A stretch of 64,000 nucleotides of DNA from CAZKCI01 sp964584165. Its GTDB lineage: Bacteria > Auribacterota > Erginobacteria > Erginobacterales > CAZKCI01. The stretch covers positions 52,737-116,736 of the forward strand of contig CAZOYW010000005.1 of the NCBI GenBank assembly GCA_964584165.1. The letters are read 5' to 3'. Positions 62,138 through 64,000 of the stretch are shown one piece after another (within the stretch, counting starts at the first letter, position 1; each line of letters begins with the position of its first letter). A program made the translations under genes and the position numbers. The notes below the pieces were generated by a model. It was not told the DNA's origin and did not search any database. It saw only the letters and a program-made list of their open reading frames with translations.

Positions 62138-64000
62138 TTATTTGTTCGAACGGTCGGTCGGCCGCGAAACCCGCCGGCCGGGCTGGCGTCCTTTCGCCTT
62201 CAGCATCAGCGGACCGGGTCCCAATCCCAGATGTGACTTCTCCAGATGGAAGATCTCGTCCCGCACCGCCGCCGCCTCTTCGAAGCGGTATTCCCGGGCC
62301 AGGGCGGCCATCTTCTTCTCCAGAGCGGCGAAGCGCTCCGCGGCCTCGGCCGGGCCGAGGGCCTCCTCTCCGGACGACGCCGCCGGGACGGTGACGTAGT
62401 CCGCCTCGTCGATCGAGGAGAGGATGACCGAGATCTCCTTCTTGATCCCCTCCGGGGTGATCCCGTGGGCCCGGTTGAACTCCTCCTGGATGGCCCGACG
62501 GCGCCGCGTCTCCGCCACCGCCGAACGGATCGCGTCGGTCAGGGAAGCGGCGTACATGATCACCGTGCCGTGGAGGTTGCGGGCGGCCCTCCCGCAGGTC
62601 TGGATCAGCGACCGCTCCGAGCGGAGGAACCCCTCCCGGTCGGCGTCGAGGATGGCGACCAGGGAGACCTCGGGGAGGTCGAGCCCTTCCCGGAGGAGGT
62701 TGATCCCGATCAGAACGTCGAACTCCCCCCGCCGGAGGTCCCGGATGATCTCCATCCGTTCGATGGTCTCGATGTCGGAGTGGAGGTATTTGACCTTGAT
62801 CCCGGCCTCCTCGTAGTGCTCGGTCAGGTCCTCGGCCAGCCGCTTGGTCAGCGTAGTGACCAGTACCCGCTCCCCGGCGGCGACCCGGGCGCGGATCTCG
62901 CGACCCAGGTCCTCCACCTGGTTCTCGGCCGGGCGGACCTCGATCGCGGGGTCGATCAAGCCGGTGGGGCGAATGATCTGCTCCACCACCCTCCCTGCGC
63001 TCTTCTTCCGTTCGAACTCGGCGGGCGTGGCGGAGACGTAGATCGTCTGGCCGAGGGCGGCCTCGAACTCCTCGAAGGTGAGCGGGCGGTTGTCGAGGGC
63101 CGAGGGGAGGCGGAACCCGTACTCGACCAGGGTCTGCTTCCGGGAGCGGTCCCCCCGGAACATACCCCCGAGCTGGGGGACGGTGATGTGGCTTTCGTCG
63201 ATGAAGAGGACGAAGTCCTTCGGGAAGTAGCTGAGCAGCGTGGCGGGCGGCTCGCCCGGCGGCCGCCCGTCGAGGTGGCGGGAATAGTTCTCGATCCCCG
63301 AGCAGAAGCCGGTCTCCCTCATCATCTCCAGGTCATAGCGGGTCCGCTGCTCCAGGCGCTGGGCCTCCAGAAGCTTGTTCTGCCGCTCCAGCTCCTTCAG
63401 CCTTTCCGAAAGCTCCTCTTCGATCCCGCGGCGGGCGCTCTCTAGACGGTCGGGCGCGGTGACGAAGTGGGAACCGGGGTAGAGGACGGCCTCCGGGAGC
63501 TCCTCGATTTTTTTCCCCAGGAGGGGATCGACGTGGGAGATGGCCTCGATCTCGTCGCCGAAAAACTCGACCCGCAGAACCCGCGACTCCTCGTAGGCGG
63601 GGAAGATCTCGACCACGTCCCCCCGCACCCGGAAGGTGCCCCGGCGCAAGTCGAGATCGTTCCGCTGGTATTGCATCCGGACCAGGTCGGAAAGGAGGTC
63701 CTTCCGGGAGATGGACCTCCCCTTCTGGAGGGGGATGACCATCTCCCGGTATTCGGCCGGGGAGCCCAGGCCGTAGATGCAGGAGACGGAGGCCACGATG
63801 ATCACGTCCCGGCGGGTCCAGAGGGCGTGAGTGGCGGAGTGGCGCATCCGGTCGATCCGCTCGTTGATCGCCGAGTCCTTTTCGATGTAGGTGTCGGAGG
63901 CCGGGATATAGGCTTCGGGCTGGTAGTAATCGTAGTAGGAGACGAAGTACTCGACGGCGTTCTCCGGGAAGAGCGCCTTGAACTCGCCATAGAGCTGGGC
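62138..64000 (-). CDS. uvrB: Excinuclease ABC subunit B, 3' part (5' end beyond the window)
   Basis: The visible part reads from the C-terminal side of the first helicase domain (AQLYGEFKALFPENAVEYFVSYYDYYQPEAYIP, then SAINERIDRMRHSATHALWTRRDVIIVASVSCIYGLGSP) to the end: the beta-hairpin region, helicase motifs (FIDESHITVPQLGGM, DVLIGINLLREGLDLPEVSLVAILDADREGFLRS, QTCGRAARN) and a C-terminal UVR motif (ALEKKMAALAREYRFEEAAAVRDEIFHLEK). The Walker A motif is outside the window. 620 codons are seen. It verifies damage and loads UvrC, which is encoded 117 nt downstream in the same direction. Confidence 0.97.
   Translation of the reverse strand, partial: AQLYGEFKALFPENAVEYFVSYYDYYQPEAYIPASDTYIEKDSAINERIDRMRHSATHALWTRRDVIIVASVSCIYGLGSPAEYREMVIPLQKGRSISRKDLLSDLVRMQYQRNDLDLRRGTFRVRGDVVEIFPAYEESRVLRVEFFGDEIEAISHVDPLLGKKIEELPEAVLYPGSHFVTAPDRLESARRGIEEELSERLKELERQNKLLEAQRLEQRTRYDLEMMRETGFCSGIENYSRHLDGRPPGEPPATLLSYFPKDFVLFIDESHITVPQLGGMFRGDRSRKQTLVEYGFRLPSALDNRPLTFEEFEAALGQTIYVSATPAEFERKKSAGRVVEQIIRPTGLIDPAIEVRPAENQVEDLGREIRARVAAGERVLVTTLTKRLAEDLTEHYEEAGIKVKYLHSDIETIERMEIIRDLRRGEFDVLIGINLLREGLDLPEVSLVAILDADREGFLRSERSLIQTCGRAARNLHGTVIMYAASLTDAIRSAVAETRRRRAIQEEFNRAHGITPEGIKKEISVILSSIDEADYVTVPAASSGEEALGPAEAAERFAALEKKMAALAREYRFEEAAAVRDEIFHLEKSHLGLGPGPLMLKAKGRQPGRRVSRPTDRSNK

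Overview
The window is GC-rich (I estimate about 65%) bacterial chromosome with a Gram-negative-type gene set: many signal peptides, a lipoprotein-type solute-binding protein, a secreted FG-GAP/PT-linker protein, GmhA, ManC and several TPR proteins. Gene density is high and there is no phage, plasmid, CRISPR array or transposase. The style (TPR-tailed membrane proteins, TP-rich linkers, FG-GAP repeats, very many intergenic palindromes) suggests an uncultured candidate phylum, possibly near the PVC/Omnitrophota-like groups, but no marker here settles this. One 100-N gap at 59972-60071 shows that it is a scaffold.

Layout. 1-1.5 kb: tail of a radical SAM gene and gmhA. 1.8-6.4 kb: histidine genes hisD-C-B-A-I, without hisH and hisF. 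6.7-12.7 kb: DUF4282 protein, TPR-tailed membrane protein, and a sugar-type ABC importer (two permeases and a lipoprotein, no ATPase). 12.9-18.7 kb: DUF559 nuclease, RluA-type pseudouridine synthase, manC, ruvX, M16 peptidase, signal peptidase I. 18.8-22.2 kb: histidine kinase, diguanylate cyclase and a small HTH protein. 22.5-26.9 kb (minus): tightly overlapping operon of peptidase, HEAT lipoprotein, lipid kinase, ECF sigma, anti-sigma and a secreted protein. 27-47 kb: tandem PD-(D/E)XK protein, TPR proteins, glycerophosphodiesterase, a 1506-residue secreted protein, UPF0280, two paralogous exported proteins (one with a propeller), a TMTC-like protein and a PQQ-type propeller. 47.1-48.3 kb: acylphosphatase and a NUDIX-MazG fusion. 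48.6-54.9 kb: purine permease followed by a complete BMP-type nucleoside ABC importer. 55-64 kb: HAD phosphatase, CHASE4 hybrid kinase, smpB, OB-like exported protein, GIY-YIG protein, tRNA-Leu(CAG), a disrupted second tRNA-Leu, uvrC and the 3' part of uvrB.

The most unusual feature is what fills the gaps. Almost every intergenic space carries a palindromic cassette, and more than a dozen unrelated sequence families share one or two architectures. In one architecture, short units (8-16 nt) are repeated in tandem on one arm and as their complement on the other (for example ATGGACNNN, GTAACCTTGC, GGGTTAGGGTTAG, TGACACCTTGCACC, AGTGATCAGTAATC). In the other, a short outer stem encloses two hairpins. 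These cassettes touch genes: they supply start codons (UPF0280 is the clearest case), stop codons (hisA) and protein tails (DUF559 protein, nucleoside permease), and one abuts the end of a uvrC lacking its HhH domain. A two-hairpin cassette also sits inside the second tRNA-Leu copy, only about 126 bp from an intact copy, giving an apparent empty-site/filled-site pair. This cassette collection is my best candidate for an undescribed system.

Functional links. The his genes, nucleoside importer and purine permease point to both synthesis and salvage. The secreted MBL/LTD protein could be an extracellular nuclease feeding nucleosides to the importer, but that is inference. UvrB and UvrC are co-oriented and adjacent. 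The sigma/anti-sigma pair is translationally coupled and probably controls an envelope function.
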